A DNA stretch of 39,048 nucleotides from Pirellula sp. (GTDB lineage Bacteria > Planctomycetota > Planctomycetia > Pirellulales > Pirellulaceae). The stretch's first letter is position 1. Each line of letters starts with the position of its first letter. Location: positions 1 through 39,048 of the forward strand of contig JAJTEK010000058.1 of the NCBI GenBank assembly GCA_021299695.1. Reading direction: 5' to 3'. Of the stretch, positions 15,994-24,997 are shown in pieces. Below the pieces are notes generated by a model that saw only the letters and a program-made list of their open reading frames with translations, ran no database searches and had not been told where the DNA came from. The position numbers and the translations under genes were made by a program.

Positions 15994-16898
15994 GTGAAGG
16001 CTCTCCTACTGACCGAAGTAAAAAAACTCCAAGTCGTCGAATTGCCCGATCCGACCTGCGGACCGGGCGACCTACTGGTCCGAGTCAAAGCATGCGGCAT
16101 CTGCGGCAGCGATATCCACGGTTTTGACGGTAGCTCCGGACGACGCATCCCCCCCCTGGTCATGGGACACGAAGCCGCAGGGATCGTCCAAGCCGTCGGC
16201 CAAGACGTTCGAGGCTTCCGTGTCGGTGACCGCGTCACCTTCGACTCGACCGTCTCGTGCGGTTCTTGCCACTACTGCCGAAAAGGCTCTATCAACCTCT
16301 GCGAAAACCGCCAAGTCCTAGGCGTCTCGTGCAACGAATTTCGACGACAAGGTGCCTGATCGGCGGGTCGGTCGTCGTCGTCGGTGCAGGTATGATCGGA
16401 CTGCTGTGCATCCAAACCCTCCAAATTGCAGGCTTCTCCAAAATCATCGCCGTCGATCTCGAAGACGAAAAACTCCAACTCGCCAAAACCCTAGGCGCAA
16501 CGCATACCGTCAACGCGCGGACCGAGGACCCCGTAAACGCAGTCCTCCACTGGACCAATCAACGCGGAGCCGATGCGGCCATGGAAGTCGTCGGAGCTAA
16601 CAAACCCGTTAGCACGTGCTTCCAAGTCGTGCGAAGAGGCGGGTCGGTCACCCTCGTCGGAAACCTCACTCCAAGCGTCGAACTGCCCCTCCAGACCGTC
16701 GTCACCCGAGAACTCTCCATCTACGGTTCCTGCGCCTCCAACGGCGAAATCCCCCAATGCATCGAACTGCTCGCCTCGGGTGCAATCCAAGTCGCGCCAC
16801 TGATCACCGCAACGACCGACCTAGAAAATACACCCAATTGGTTCGATCGACTCTACGCCGGCGAAAAAGGAGCCATGAAGGTCATCGTCACACCATGA
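15994..16898 (+). pseudogene. Zinc-dependent alcohol/sorbitol dehydrogenase, internally deleted
   Basis: The first frame begins at a GTG (15994, AAAGG upstream) and reads MKALLLTEVKKLQVVELPDP, the catalytic zinc region ACGICGSDIHGF and MGHEAAG, and the structural zinc cysteines CGSCHYCRKGSINLC, then stops after CNEFRRQGA near 16359. A second frame resumes as SVVVVGAGMIGLL (NAD-binding) and continues to a normal C-terminus at 16898. The joint, at about 16350-16365, lacks roughly 45-50 residues present in relatives (from the substrate side of the catalytic domain to the Rossmann fold), and the frame shifts. The gene is therefore broken, or the assembly has lost about 130-140 bases. Both halves remain well preserved, suggesting recent damage. 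Confidence 0.85.
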
Positions 16899-16923
16899 TC
16901 GAACCGGGAGCATAAGCTCAGTT

Positions 16924-18960
16924 CTAACCCGCCAAAAGCTTGGCGCCCCGCTTGGCCTCGCACGCAGATACCACTCTCGATACAACCGCATCGGCCTGCT
17001 CACCCTTGAGCGTCTCGCTGTCGCTCTGGATGGTCAAAGTCAGTAGCACGCGCTTCTTACCCTGGCCATCTCGCTTGGTGTCCCGGTAAATCTCTCGAAA
17101 CACCACCTCTTTACAAAGCTCTCCGGCCGACTCCTCTATCGTCGAAAGAATCTGCCCCCACAAAACTCCCTCCTCGACGATAAAGTTCAAGTCCCGGAGA
17201 ATGGCCGGATAAGGGCTCAACGTCCGAAGCTTCGGCACCGATCGGGCCGAGGCGAGCAAGAGGTCCAAGTCCAATTCACCAAGCGCCACAGGACCGTCGA
17301 TCTTATTGGCCTGAGCCAGCAAGCGACTCAAGGATCCAACCCAAGCGATCATCGAGCCTTGAAGGAACCAAGCGACCGAACTCCCCTTGTCCAAGAAATC
17401 AAAATCGACCATTCGCTCCTCGAGCACAGGACCCTCCTGGCCCCAAACCCGATCGATCATCTCCTCGAAAACCCCACGCACAAGCCGAGGCTCCGACTCG
17501 GCAATGCAACCAAAATTGTACTGCTCCTTAGGAAGCGGATCGCCGCGAAGCGGTTCCGTTTGAGACAAGTAAACATTCGCCGTCTCGAACAAACGCACGT
17601 CGCGGTTCGACTGCGATTGGTTGTGAAGCCTCGCTGCGATCAAACTCGGAATCAATGAACGCCGCAAATGGCTAGCACCCTCGAGCAACGGCACGGAGGT
17701 CCCAAGCGGATCTTGAAGCGTCCAGGGCGAAATCCGATCGATGGACGATTTGCCAATCAAACTCGGATTGAGTGTTTCGCTAAACCCCGACGCGCAAGCG
17801 ATCGAGCGAACCGTATGCATCATGGTGTCCTTCGGACGAGCCGCCGAGGCGACCATCGGAACCATCGCATCCTCGGGAATCGCTTCGTAACCATGCACCC
17901 TGGCTATCTCTTCGATCAAGTCGATCTCGCGGGTCAGATCCTGACGAAACGACGGCGGAAGCGCCACCAGAGAGTCCTGTTGGGTCTCGAGCGAACAACC
18001 GAGCCGACTGAGGATGTCCTGACTCCGCTCCCAAGGCACCTCGATCCCAAGCACCCGAGTGATCTTAGAACGCCTCAGCGAAATTCTCGATGACACCTTC
18101 GACTCCGCACCGGTGTCGATCCATCCATCGAGCAATTGACCACCAGCGAACTGAAGGATCCATTGGCAACAACGCCGCGATGCGAAATCCAATCCCTGCG
18201 GATCGATGCGACGCTCGAAACGATGCGAAGAAGGGGAATGCAACTTGAGCTTTCGCGCCGTCCTGCGAATCGCCATTGGCTCAAAGGATGCCGCTTCGAT
18301 CAGCAAATCAACCGTCGTTTCGGAAACCTCACTGTCCGAGCCACCCATCACCCCACCGAGCGCCAAGGCCGACTTGCTATCCCCGATGACGACCATCTGA
18401 GGGTCAAGCACGTAGCTTCGATGATCGATCGCTTTGAAACTCTCTTTCTGAGTCGCAGGTCGAACCATGATCCGATTCGAGGCAATTCGATTCAAATCGA
18501 AAGCATGCAAAGGCTGCCCGCACTCCATCATCACGTAGTTGGTCGCATCGACGACATTGTTGATCGGTCGGATCCCAATCGTTCGCAACCGCTTGGCAAA
18601 CCACTCAGGACTAGGACCGATCTTGACCCCGCGAATCACCCGCGCGGTGTACCTAGGACAAGCCTCCGGAAAAAGATTCTCGACCTCAAGCACCTCATGC
18701 ACCGATTGCTTGCTCGTAGGTAAATCCACCGCCGGTATCTTCAACCCAAGCGAATACAAAACGGCCGCCTCGCGCGCAATTCCAATATGCCCCAGACAGT
18801 CTGCACGGTTGCTCGTGACCTCCAGATCGATCACCGGCACACCTTCGACCCACTCGGTGCTCTCATGGTTGAGCCCCGACAACGCCCAGCGATCCACGAC
18901 CTGGTCGATCGGCGCATCGAGCGTTACATAATCAGCGAGCCATTCCCAAGATATCAACAT
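16924..18960 (-). CDS. pheT: Phenylalanine-tRNA ligase beta subunit
   Basis: A 678-residue beta subunit of the alpha2-beta2 enzyme that charges tRNA-Phe. It begins MLISWEWLADYVTLDAPIDQ and VTSNRADCLGHIGIAREAA. The B3/B4 editing region follows (RPINNVVDATNYVMMECGQP, ALGGVMGGSDSEV), then B5, a catalytic-like core domain, and a C-terminal anticodon-recognition fold (RDLNFIVEEGVLWGQI). It is about 115 residues shorter than the E. coli subunit and goes directly from the B1 start to the conserved SNR motif, so the inserted EMAP/tRNA-binding OB domain is absent. It lies 19 bases after pheS. The stop at 16924 is the end of the operon as seen here. Confidence 0.96.
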   Translation of the reverse strand: MLISWEWLADYVTLDAPIDQVVDRWALSGLNHESTEWVEGVPVIDLEVTSNRADCLGHIGIAREAAVLYSLGLKIPAVDLPTSKQSVHEVLEVENLFPEACPRYTARVIRGVKIGPSPEWFAKRLRTIGIRPINNVVDATNYVMMECGQPLHAFDLNRIASNRIMVRPATQKESFKAIDHRSYVLDPQMVVIGDSKSALALGGVMGGSDSEVSETTVDLLIEAASFEPMAIRRTARKLKLHSPSSHRFERRIDPQGLDFASRRCCQWILQFAGGQLLDGWIDTGAESKVSSRISLRRSKITRVLGIEVPWERSQDILSRLGCSLETQQDSLVALPPSFRQDLTREIDLIEEIARVHGYEAIPEDAMVPMVASAARPKDTMMHTVRSIACASGFSETLNPSLIGKSSIDRISPWTLQDPLGTSVPLLEGASHLRRSLIPSLIAARLHNQSQSNRDVRLFETANVYLSQTEPLRGDPLPKEQYNFGCIAESEPRLVRGVFEEMIDRVWGQEGPVLEERMVDFDFLDKGSSVAWFLQGSMIAWVGSLSRLLAQANKIDGPVALGELDLDLLLASARSVPKLRTLSPYPAILRDLNFIVEEGVLWGQILSTIEESAGELCKEVVFREIYRDTKRDGQGKKRVLLTLTIQSDSETLKGEQADAVVSRVVSACEAKRGAKLLAG

Positions 18961-18979
18961 GTCTCAACCCGCTTAGCCA

Positions 18980-20023
18980 TCAGGTAGCAAACTGGCGCAA
19001 GAAACGAACATCACTGCGGTACAAGTCCCGAATATCGGTTATCCCAAAGCGTCGCATGCACAAGCGTTCGACCCCTAAGCCGAAGGCAAAGCCCGACCAA
19101 ACCTCGGGGTCGATCCCTACGGCTTGAAACACATTTGGATCGACCATCCCCGCTCCCCCAAACTCGATCCATTGCCCATTCCACCAATAATCGACCTCGA
19201 CGCTCGGTTCGGTGAAAGGAAAAAACGAGGGACGGAACCGTATGTTGACATCGCCACCGAGATAGCTCGTTGCGAACAATCGCAAAACACTCTTGAGCTG
19301 CGCCATCGTCACGTTGCGATCGACCCACAAACCCTCCATTTGATGGAACATGGGAAAGTGCGTCGCGTCAGGCGCATCGGGACGGTATACCCTACCGAGC
19401 GATATGATCCGCAACGGGAGTGATTGTGTCTCCATAACCCGAATCTGGACCGTACTGGTCTGGCTGCGAAGCAACCGCGCCGGTTGGGTCGTCTGGGCTG
19501 CTGGATCCGAGGATTTGGCGGTCGCCAAATAGAAATTATCCAAGGGATCTCGCGCCGGATGGTCCTCGGGAATGTTCAAAGCCACGAAATTATGCCAAGG
19601 ATCCTCAATCTCTGGACCCTCGGTCACATTGAACCCCAAGCGGCCCATGATCTCCTTGAGATGCTCGAGCGATTGGGTGATCGGATGGATCGTCCCCAAT
19701 CTGGGTCGAAGCCCAGGAAGCGTCGGATCAAGGACCGGTCCGGAGGATTCTTGCTGGCTCGAACAACCAAGCCGCTGGGCGGCTTGGGACAACGCGGCTT
19801 CGATTCCATCGCGAACCTCGTTAAATCGCTTGCCCGCTGCAGGCTTGTCCTTGACCTCAATGCCCGCGAGCATCTTCTGAACCGACTTGAGTGCGCCACT
19901 TTTGGCGCCGGTGTATTTGACCCTAAGCTGCTCGAGGGCCTCGGCACTATCGACGGTCTCTAAACATGCTCGAGCCTCGCCGAGCATGCTGTCTAATGCA
20001 GTGAGAAATTGATCCAGCGCCAT
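18980..20023 (-). CDS. pheS: Phenylalanine-tRNA ligase alpha subunit
   Basis: A 347-residue class II synthetase subunit. An N-terminal coiled-coil arm (about 1-85) is followed by the catalytic domain with [20 protein letters not shown], motif 2 ([20 protein letters not shown]), [19 protein letters not shown] and motif 3 ([17 protein letters not shown]). These give the ATP and phenylalanine binding surface. It starts 17 bases after rplT and is followed by pheT after 19 bases, so all are co-transcribed. No pheM-type attenuator peptide is evident in the short gap. Confidence 0.97.
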   Translation of the reverse strand: MALDQFLTALDSMLGEARACLETVDSAEALEQLRVKYTGAKSGALKSVQKMLAGIEVKDKPAAGKRFNEVRDGIEAALSQAAQRLGCSSQQESSGPVLDPTLPGLRPRLGTIHPITQSLEHLKEIMGRLGFNVTEGPEIEDPWHNFVALNIPEDHPARDPLDNFYLATAKSSDPAAQTTQPARLLRSQTSTVQIRVMETQSLPLRIISLGRVYRPDAPDATHFPMFHQMEGLWVDRNVTMAQLKSVLRLFATSYLGGDVNIRFRPSFFPFTEPSVEVDYWWNGQWIEFGGAGMVDPNVFQAVGIDPEVWSGFAFGLGVERLCMRRFGITDIRDLYRSDVRFLRQFAT

Positions 20024-20040
20024 AGAGTCCGCCGGTGGTA

Positions 20041-20406
20041 CTAAGCCGTTTTCTTGGCCAAAGCTGCCCGGACGGCCACGACGACGACCTCAAAGCCGCT
20101 CGGATCATGGATCGCCATCTCGGAGAGCTGCTTGCGATCGAGCTCGATATTGGCCAAGTTCAGACCGTTGATGAATTGGCTGTAGCGGATGCCATGCAGA
20201 CGAGCCGCTGCGTTGAGTCGGGTAATCCACAGGCGGCGGAAGTCGCGGCGACGACGTCGTCGGTCACGGTACGCAAACCGACCTGCTCGCACCAAGTTTT
20301 CTTTGGCAGTCCTGTAAAGCCTGCGTCGGCCACCGACGTATCCCTCGGCGCGTTGGAACATCCGCCTTTTGGCCTGACGGCGTGCTGAACCCTTACGTGT
20401 TCTCAT
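20041..20406 (-). CDS. rplT: Large ribosomal subunit protein bL20
   Basis: A 121-residue, strongly basic protein with the typical bL20 layout: an N-terminal extension ([20 protein letters not shown]), the [20 protein letters not shown] segment, and [19 protein letters not shown]. In enterobacteria this protein also represses its own operon by binding the mRNA leader upstream of rpmI; here the 140-base rpmI-rplT gap contains a weak GGTCTT/AAGACC stem (about 20454-20477), not enough to claim a leader. It is preceded by rpmI and followed by pheS. Confidence 0.97.
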   Translation of the reverse strand: MRTRKGSARRQAKRRMFQRAEGYVGGRRRLYRTAKENLVRAGRFAYRDRRRRRRDFRRLWITRLNAAARLHGIRYSQFINGLNLANIELDRKQLSEMAIHDPSGFEVVVVAVRAALAKKTA

Positions 20407-20546
20407 CGAAAATCTCTATCCGATCGATTGGAGCCGCTCAGGTCACCGCACTTGGTCTTTCTGTTCTAGAGAAGACCCCCCCGCCGGCCTGACGGGAACG
20501 ATGCGCGGTTGTTAACACCCAGAGGCTTGGTGCTTGGAAAAGGCCG

Positions 20547-20750
20547 TTAGTAACTGTTGCCGCGCAAGGCATCGACGATCGCGCGGGTCATGCTCGGCTC
20601 GAGCACTCGGGTGCCTCGCAACTGACGAATCTTCTTGGCAGGCTTGCTGATCGCCAAGTGGCTCGTTCCGCACTTGCGATGCTTAACCTTGCCAGATGCC
20701 GTCAGGCGAAAGCGTTTCTTGGTCGACTTGTGTGTTTTCTGTTTGGTCAT
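20547..20750 (-). CDS. rpmI: Large ribosomal subunit protein bL35
   Basis: A 67-residue basic protein, MTKQKTHKSTKKRFRLTASG, with GTSHLAISKPAKKIRQLRG: the expected bL35 pattern. An in-frame upstream start at 20849 would add 33 unlikely residues, so ATG 20750 is preferred. infC, which normally precedes rpmI, is missing; the upstream neighbour on the same strand is an unrelated exporter gene. The 224 bases between (20751-20974) contain a short CCTGG/CCAGG hairpin (20829-20842) and presumably the operon promoter. Confidence 0.96.
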   Translation of the reverse strand: MTKQKTHKSTKKRFRLTASGKVKHRKCGTSHLAISKPAKKIRQLRGTRVLEPSMTRAIVDALRGNSY

Positions 20751-20974
20751 GACGAAACGAACCTGTTGGCTTAGTTTGAACCGTTTGGCTGCTTGGTTAC
20801 CGTGGAAATGCTCGAAATCGCCACGATGCCTGGGAATCCAGGACCACACCGAGCGACAAACCCTGCGGGGGCAAAAGTGTAACGGGAATCGGGGGAAGAT
20901 CCAAGGGGAAAAAAGGGAAAGCCGAGGATCTTCTAGCGTTTCGGGAGCGGGGGCTCGAGACCTCCGCCTGCCCT

Positions 20975-23914
20975 TCAGGCAGCATTCTGAAACTCCGCTT
21001 CGTTGCCCGGCTGGGCCGAATCGTGCTTGGTGTCGAATCTGCGCCGTACTTTATGCCTGAAAATCAGTAAAAACCGGGACCACCGCGAATGCCTCGTCGG
21101 CTTGGGATCAAACACCGCACCCAAAGGACCCGCGAGGATCGCTGGCAAAAGGACCAATTCGGCGATCACCCCTGCGATCAAAATGGTCAGCATCAACCAG
21201 CCAAATCGCTGGGTCGGGGTAAATGTACTAAAGGCAAAGACCGACAGACCGAGCCCACTGATGCAGGCGGCTTGCAAAGTCGGTGTTCCGCATTGACGGT
21301 ACGAGGCGATGATCGCCGCCCGACGGTCTTGAAGCTGAGTGACGTTGACTCGGAACCAGGACAGGAAGTGAATGGTGTCGTCGACGGCCACTCCCAATGC
21401 GATGCTGGCTGTCATCATCGAACCGATGTCGATCGCAATGCCCATCCACCCCATGAGCCCAAAAATGAAAACCACCGGAACGATGTTCGGAATCATCGCG
21501 ACCATCCCAGCACGGAAACTTCGTGAAACGAAGATCATCAATGGGGTAATGGTCAAAAACGACCAAAGGGTGCTTTCCATCAAACTGGTCAAAAGCGCAC
21601 GCTGGGCTTTATAAACAATCGGAACGACCCCGGTGAAAACCGACGAGACCCATTGCTTGGGTTGCAAAGGATCGGGACTCTCCAAGTCGATAATTTTGCT
21701 CAACGCTGTCTCGAGCGTGCGGACTTCGTTGTTCGAAAAAGCCCCAGCCAAAACGATCGCGTCGTAGTCCTCGAGCTCCTGGAGCTGCACCAATGGCATC
21801 GCTTTGGAATCGATGCTCGCTCGAGCGACCTTGAGCCTGGCATTCTTGAGTAGATTGGAAATCTCGTCGGCTCGTGCTTTTCCAGCCGAAATGGCCTGCC
21901 CGGACTCCCCGTCTGGAACCTCCGGATCCCAAAGAATCACTTTTTTGCCGACAAATTTGGTGTCGCCACTCCAAGCCGATAGCCGCCGAAGGATCTGCAC
22001 TCGATCACCTTGGGCCTGCAAAACCGGCTTGACCACGTCATGGAGCTCATGGACGAACTGACCGTAATCGACCCCGGCAAACGCCGCGACCCTGAGGCTG
22101 ATCCGCCAAAGTTCATTGCCCGTCTCCTGGTCGACCCGCAAGAACCCGGACTTCATGAAGTCCTCACGCTTGGATTCCAGCGTCGAATTGTAGACGCTCC
22201 GCTCGATCATTTTCTTGGTGCTCGATCCATTCGTCGGAAGCGAAGGGGCAAAGGTCGCCGCAGAAAGGCTTCGGCCTACCCAACCCAAGGAGTCTTCTCC
22301 GAACCGCTTCTGGATCGCTTCCTGTACCCTGAGCGTCGTCTCCATGCGCTCAAGGAAATTCAGCTTGCCGATCTCCTCAGGCGTGACTTCTTCAGAACTC
22401 GCGCCCCCCGATGGAGTGTTGGCCGCCAAACTTCCTCGGTCGAACTCAAGAACAATCTCCATGGGAACAAGCTTGCCGAGATGATTCTCAAGCCAACGGT
22501 AGTCCTTGAGAATACGAGCCTGGGAGTCGAACAATTCGAGCAGATCGATGCTCGTGCGAATCCTCAAAAGACCAAGTCCGACGGCACCGCAGAAGACAAA
22601 ACTCGCTATCGCAACGCCCACGTGATTGCGGACGATGAAACCCGAAAAAGCACCCCAAAAACGCTCGCTGAAACTTTCACTGCCCCCAGATTGACTCTGA
22701 AGCAAGCCCTTCGAAGCAGCCTTGGCCTGCGCTTCCTCGGGAGTCAACTCCCAACGCTTGGCATAACCGATCAAATGCAAAGCCGCCGGAAGAATCAAAA
22801 ACAATACCACGTTGAGAATCATCACCCCGGAGGCAGAGTACAAACCGAACTTGCGGATCGGCACCAATTCGCTCGAACAGAGTGAGAGCAACCCAAAGGC
22901 CGTCGTCAACGAACACAATACCGCGGGCTTCAACGCATGGATCACCGCTCGCTCGGTGGACCCCTTGAGGCCACCCTCTTGGACCGCGTCGCGGTAGTAG
23001 TTGATAAAGTGCACCGCTCCGGAAATCGCCAATACGTAAACCAACGAGGGCATCGACAGAACAATCGCATCGACCGTCTCGCCCGTCGCCCATATCATCC
23101 CCAAGGCCGCCGCAGCACTGGTGACCGAGCAAAGAAAAACAATCCACGTCAGAACTAAGCTCCGAAGCGACCACCAAGCCAAAAACAATCCAAGAATCCC
23201 CGAGAAGCCCGCCAAGCGAACCAGTGTCCGCTCCCCCTCTTCGTCGATCGATACGTTATCCACCGGCGGACCACCAAGATGGAGATCCGCATCGGGAACC
23301 CCAGCTCGCTCGATCAGACGCCGTAAAACCCCTGGCGGAATGTTCGGACGGAATATCCGCATCTGACCCTTGCCAAGAACCGGCTTGAGCTTCCCAGATG
23401 TCGTCGGATCCAACGAAACAATCACGCAAGTCTGCCGACCATCAGGTCCGAGGACCGCTCCCTTGAGCCGCTCGACGGCCTCCTCGGCACCCAAAGCATG
23501 CTGGCCTTGAGTCAACTGATCCAAAAAAGATCGACCCGATTGGGCCGCCTTGAAGTATTTCTTTGCCTCGACCGCATCGATATCCGCAGGATCGACATGC
23601 TCGGGGGTGACCAACCCAATCAACTTGGCAATCCTCGGGTCGTCCTGCGTAGGATCCGATGGGTCCTGACCCAACTGACATCCCTCCCAACTGACGATGA
23701 TGAACTGGTCGGACGGAAAGTTTTTCCGAAACCGCGCCAACTCGTCCGTCTCGCGATAGGACTTGGGCAACCAGTCCTCCACCTTATTGACGTTGCTCTG
23801 TACCGCTTGGCCCGCACCGTAATAAGCAAAAGGGACACAAGCTAGACTAACAAGGAGGACCAGCCATCCCCATCGATCGTAGAACGTTTTGCCGTTGCTA
23901 GAGTAGTTCTGCAC
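20975..23914 (-). CDS. MMPL/RND-superfamily exporter
   Basis: A 979-residue membrane protein in the MMPL/patched-like branch of the RND superfamily. A hydrophobic helix (LVLLVSLACVPFAYY) is followed by a large periplasmic loop (NKVEDWLPKSYRETDELARF, FIIVSWEG), then a bundle of membrane segments (GILGLFLAWWSLRSLVLTWI), a second helix with loop, and a second bundle (SFLTITPLMIFVSRSFRAG, ASIALGVAVDDTIHFLSWF). The G-VDD motif is typical of proton-coupled RND permeases. Such proteins export lipids or hopanoids without a periplasmic adaptor. The start is a GTG at 23914; the same frame stays open upstream through a 15-bp repeat, so an earlier start cannot be excluded. The basic C-terminal tail is cytoplasmic. 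Substrate unknown. Confidence 0.88.
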   Translation of the reverse strand: MQNYSSNGKTFYDRWGWLVLLVSLACVPFAYYGAGQAVQSNVNKVEDWLPKSYRETDELARFRKNFPSDQFIIVSWEGCQLGQDPSDPTQDDPRIAKLIGLVTPEHVDPADIDAVEAKKYFKAAQSGRSFLDQLTQGQHALGAEEAVERLKGAVLGPDGRQTCVIVSLDPTTSGKLKPVLGKGQMRIFRPNIPPGVLRRLIERAGVPDADLHLGGPPVDNVSIDEEGERTLVRLAGFSGILGLFLAWWSLRSLVLTWIVFLCSVTSAAAALGMIWATGETVDAIVLSMPSLVYVLAISGAVHFINYYRDAVQEGGLKGSTERAVIHALKPAVLCSLTTAFGLLSLCSSELVPIRKFGLYSASGVMILNVVLFLILPAALHLIGYAKRWELTPEEAQAKAASKGLLQSQSGGSESFSERFWGAFSGFIVRNHVGVAIASFVFCGAVGLGLLRIRTSIDLLELFDSQARILKDYRWLENHLGKLVPMEIVLEFDRGSLAANTPSGGASSEEVTPEEIGKLNFLERMETTLRVQEAIQKRFGEDSLGWVGRSLSAATFAPSLPTNGSSTKKMIERSVYNSTLESKREDFMKSGFLRVDQETGNELWRISLRVAAFAGVDYGQFVHELHDVVKPVLQAQGDRVQILRRLSAWSGDTKFVGKKVILWDPEVPDGESGQAISAGKARADEISNLLKNARLKVARASIDSKAMPLVQLQELEDYDAIVLAGAFSNNEVRTLETALSKIIDLESPDPLQPKQWVSSVFTGVVPIVYKAQRALLTSLMESTLWSFLTITPLMIFVSRSFRAGMVAMIPNIVPVVFIFGLMGWMGIAIDIGSMMTASIALGVAVDDTIHFLSWFRVNVTQLQDRRAAIIASYRQCGTPTLQAACISGLGLSVFAFSTFTPTQRFGWLMLTILIAGVIAELVLLPAILAGPLGAVFDPKPTRHSRWSRFLLIFRHKVRRRFDTKHDSAQPGNEAEFQNAA

Positions 23915-23920
23915 TTCGTA

Positions 23921-23965
23921 GCCTACTTGGATGTCGCCTACTAGGAGGTCGCCTACGGGAAGGTC
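23921..23965. repeat. Three tandem 15-bp units upstream of the RND exporter gene
   Basis: GCCTACTTGGATGTC, GCCTACTAGGAGGTC and GCCTACGGGAAGGTC follow one another without a gap. Fifteen is a multiple of three, and read on the minus strand in frame with the exporter gene they spell DLPVG-DLLVG-DIQVG. They are either a 5' leader repeat or part of an N-terminal extension. Confidence 0.85.
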
Positions 23966-24356
23966 ATCTGATGGAACTCTTGACGGCTACAGGTTGCTTG
24001 CGAACGCAAGAACTTGGCTGGTTTGTGACTCTGCGTTGAGGCCCCAGATCAGCCGACGAGGGAATCGAGTTTACAAAACCCAAAGCGATTTCCATAGTTT
24101 GAAAATCGGCAAAGGGGGACTTTTTCCCAAAGTGGGCAGTTTTAGGGGCATAAGGCAAAATCTACCGATTGCCCCCCTGAAGGACCTTTTAACTTCGTCC
24201 GAACCCCGGTTCCATCGGCTCGGCGATCCGCCAAAGTCAAGTAAAACCAACCCACCCGCTCCCCCTTCCAATCCAAAACAGCATTAGCAAGACTTTTTCA
24301 CAACCTCTATTGAAAAAATCCCCGCCAAATCTGATTCTCCCGTTGGGATTGCTTGT
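23966..24356. other. Gene-free interval between divergent exporter and iron operons
   Basis: No supported coding frame was found; the overlapping short frames have no family features. The interval must hold the promoters of both the RND exporter gene (minus) and the feo operon (plus). A run of C/A-rich and G-rich segments around 24110-24180 has no clear structure. Confidence 0.5.
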
Positions 24357-24371
24357 TGAAATTCAGTCTCA
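24357..24371 (+). promoter_or_regulatory. Possible Fur box upstream of the feo operon
   Basis: TGAAATTCAGTCTCA is an imperfect 7-1-7 dyad that matches 11 of 15 positions of the classical Fur consensus (TGATAATNATTATCA). It lies about 77 bases before the first feoA-like start, and a TTGAAA that could serve as a -35 overlaps it. Iron-dependent repression would fit the genes that follow. Assignment is by eye only. Confidence 0.35.
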
Positions 24372-24447
24372 ATTAAGATAAGCTTGAGTGTCGATCGTGA
24401 TTCGGGATTGATTGTCCCACCCAACATCGAGAATCCACCCCCCCGCC

Positions 24448-24696
24448 ATGGCTCTCTACCAATCTCCACAAGCCGTTCCCGTCGAGTTCCTTGCCCCGGA
24501 AACCGAAGGGGTGGTCGTCGACCTTTGCGGGGAAGAAAAAAACCTCCACCGACTCGAAGAACTCGGCATCCGTTGCGGTTGCAAGATCCGTATGCTGTGC
24601 CCCGGTGAAACATGCCTGCTTGCGATCGAAGGCAAAAAAATGTGCCTCCGTCTGGGCTCTACCGCCGAAATCCTCGTCCAACCCCTGACACCCTAA
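24448..24696 (+). CDS. feoA: Cysteine-rich FeoA-like protein
   Basis: An 82-residue SH3-like FeoA-domain protein: HRLEELGIRCGCKIRML corresponds to the family's LxxLGLxPGxxIxV segment, followed by CLLAIEGKKMCLRLGSTAEI. FeoA proteins are small cytosolic partners of the iron transporter FeoB. This one carries six cysteines (C27, C43, C45, C51, C56, C66), whereas FeoA usually has none and the adjacent second FeoA has none; they could bind a metal or sense redox. It lacks the usual Pro-Gly, having RCG. First gene of the feo operon, 52 bases before the second feoA. The start at ATG 24448 is chosen because upstream in-frame starts lie in a C-rich leader. Confidence 0.8.
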   Translation: MALYQSPQAVPVEFLAPETEGVVVDLCGEEKNLHRLEELGIRCGCKIRMLCPGETCLLAIEGKKMCLRLGSTAEILVQPLTP

Positions 24697-24748
24697 ACCC
24701 CTTCCCCCTGCCCAACTCTAAATCCGACCCCGCCATCAGGCCTCTCCC

Positions 24749-24982
24749 ATGGTCTCGATCACTCTGAATGATTTGCAGGAAGGCCAATACGGGACCATTC
24801 TCGACGTCGAAGGAAACGATGCACTCGCCGCTAGACTCCTTGAAATGGGTCTAATCCCCGGAGAAGTTGTCGAAATGATCGGACAGGCCCCTATGGGCGA
24901 TCCGGTCGAGTTCTCCGTCGTCGGCTACCGCTTGAGCCTCAGACGAATCGAAGCCCGACGCGTTCGCATCGAACGGACCTAA
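24749..24982 (+). CDS. feoA: Ferrous iron transport protein A
   Basis: A 77-residue canonical FeoA: GNDALAARLLEMGLIPGEVV, then GDPVEFSVVGYRLSLRR, with the LGLxPG-like MGLIPG and the conserved GY-LSLRR end. It stimulates or stabilises FeoB through its SH3-like fold. It lies 15 bases before feoB, so translation is likely coordinated. Possession of two FeoA-type genes, one ordinary and one cysteine-rich, suggests division of labour. Confidence 0.9.
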   Translation: MVSITLNDLQEGQYGTILDVEGNDALAARLLEMGLIPGEVVEMIGQAPMGDPVEFSVVGYRLSLRRIEARRVRIERT

Positions 24983-24997
24983 AAGAGGATCGATCGT

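Noticed and set aside
20454-20477. GGTCTT/AAGACC stem between rpmI and rplT as an L20 autoregulatory leader
   Set aside because: The stem is short and imperfect and does not sit in the usual leader position upstream of rpmI.
22010-22885. Plus-strand frame of 291 codons
   Set aside because: Antisense shadow of the MMPL/RND exporter gene; Arg-rich composition typical of shadows in GC-rich DNA.
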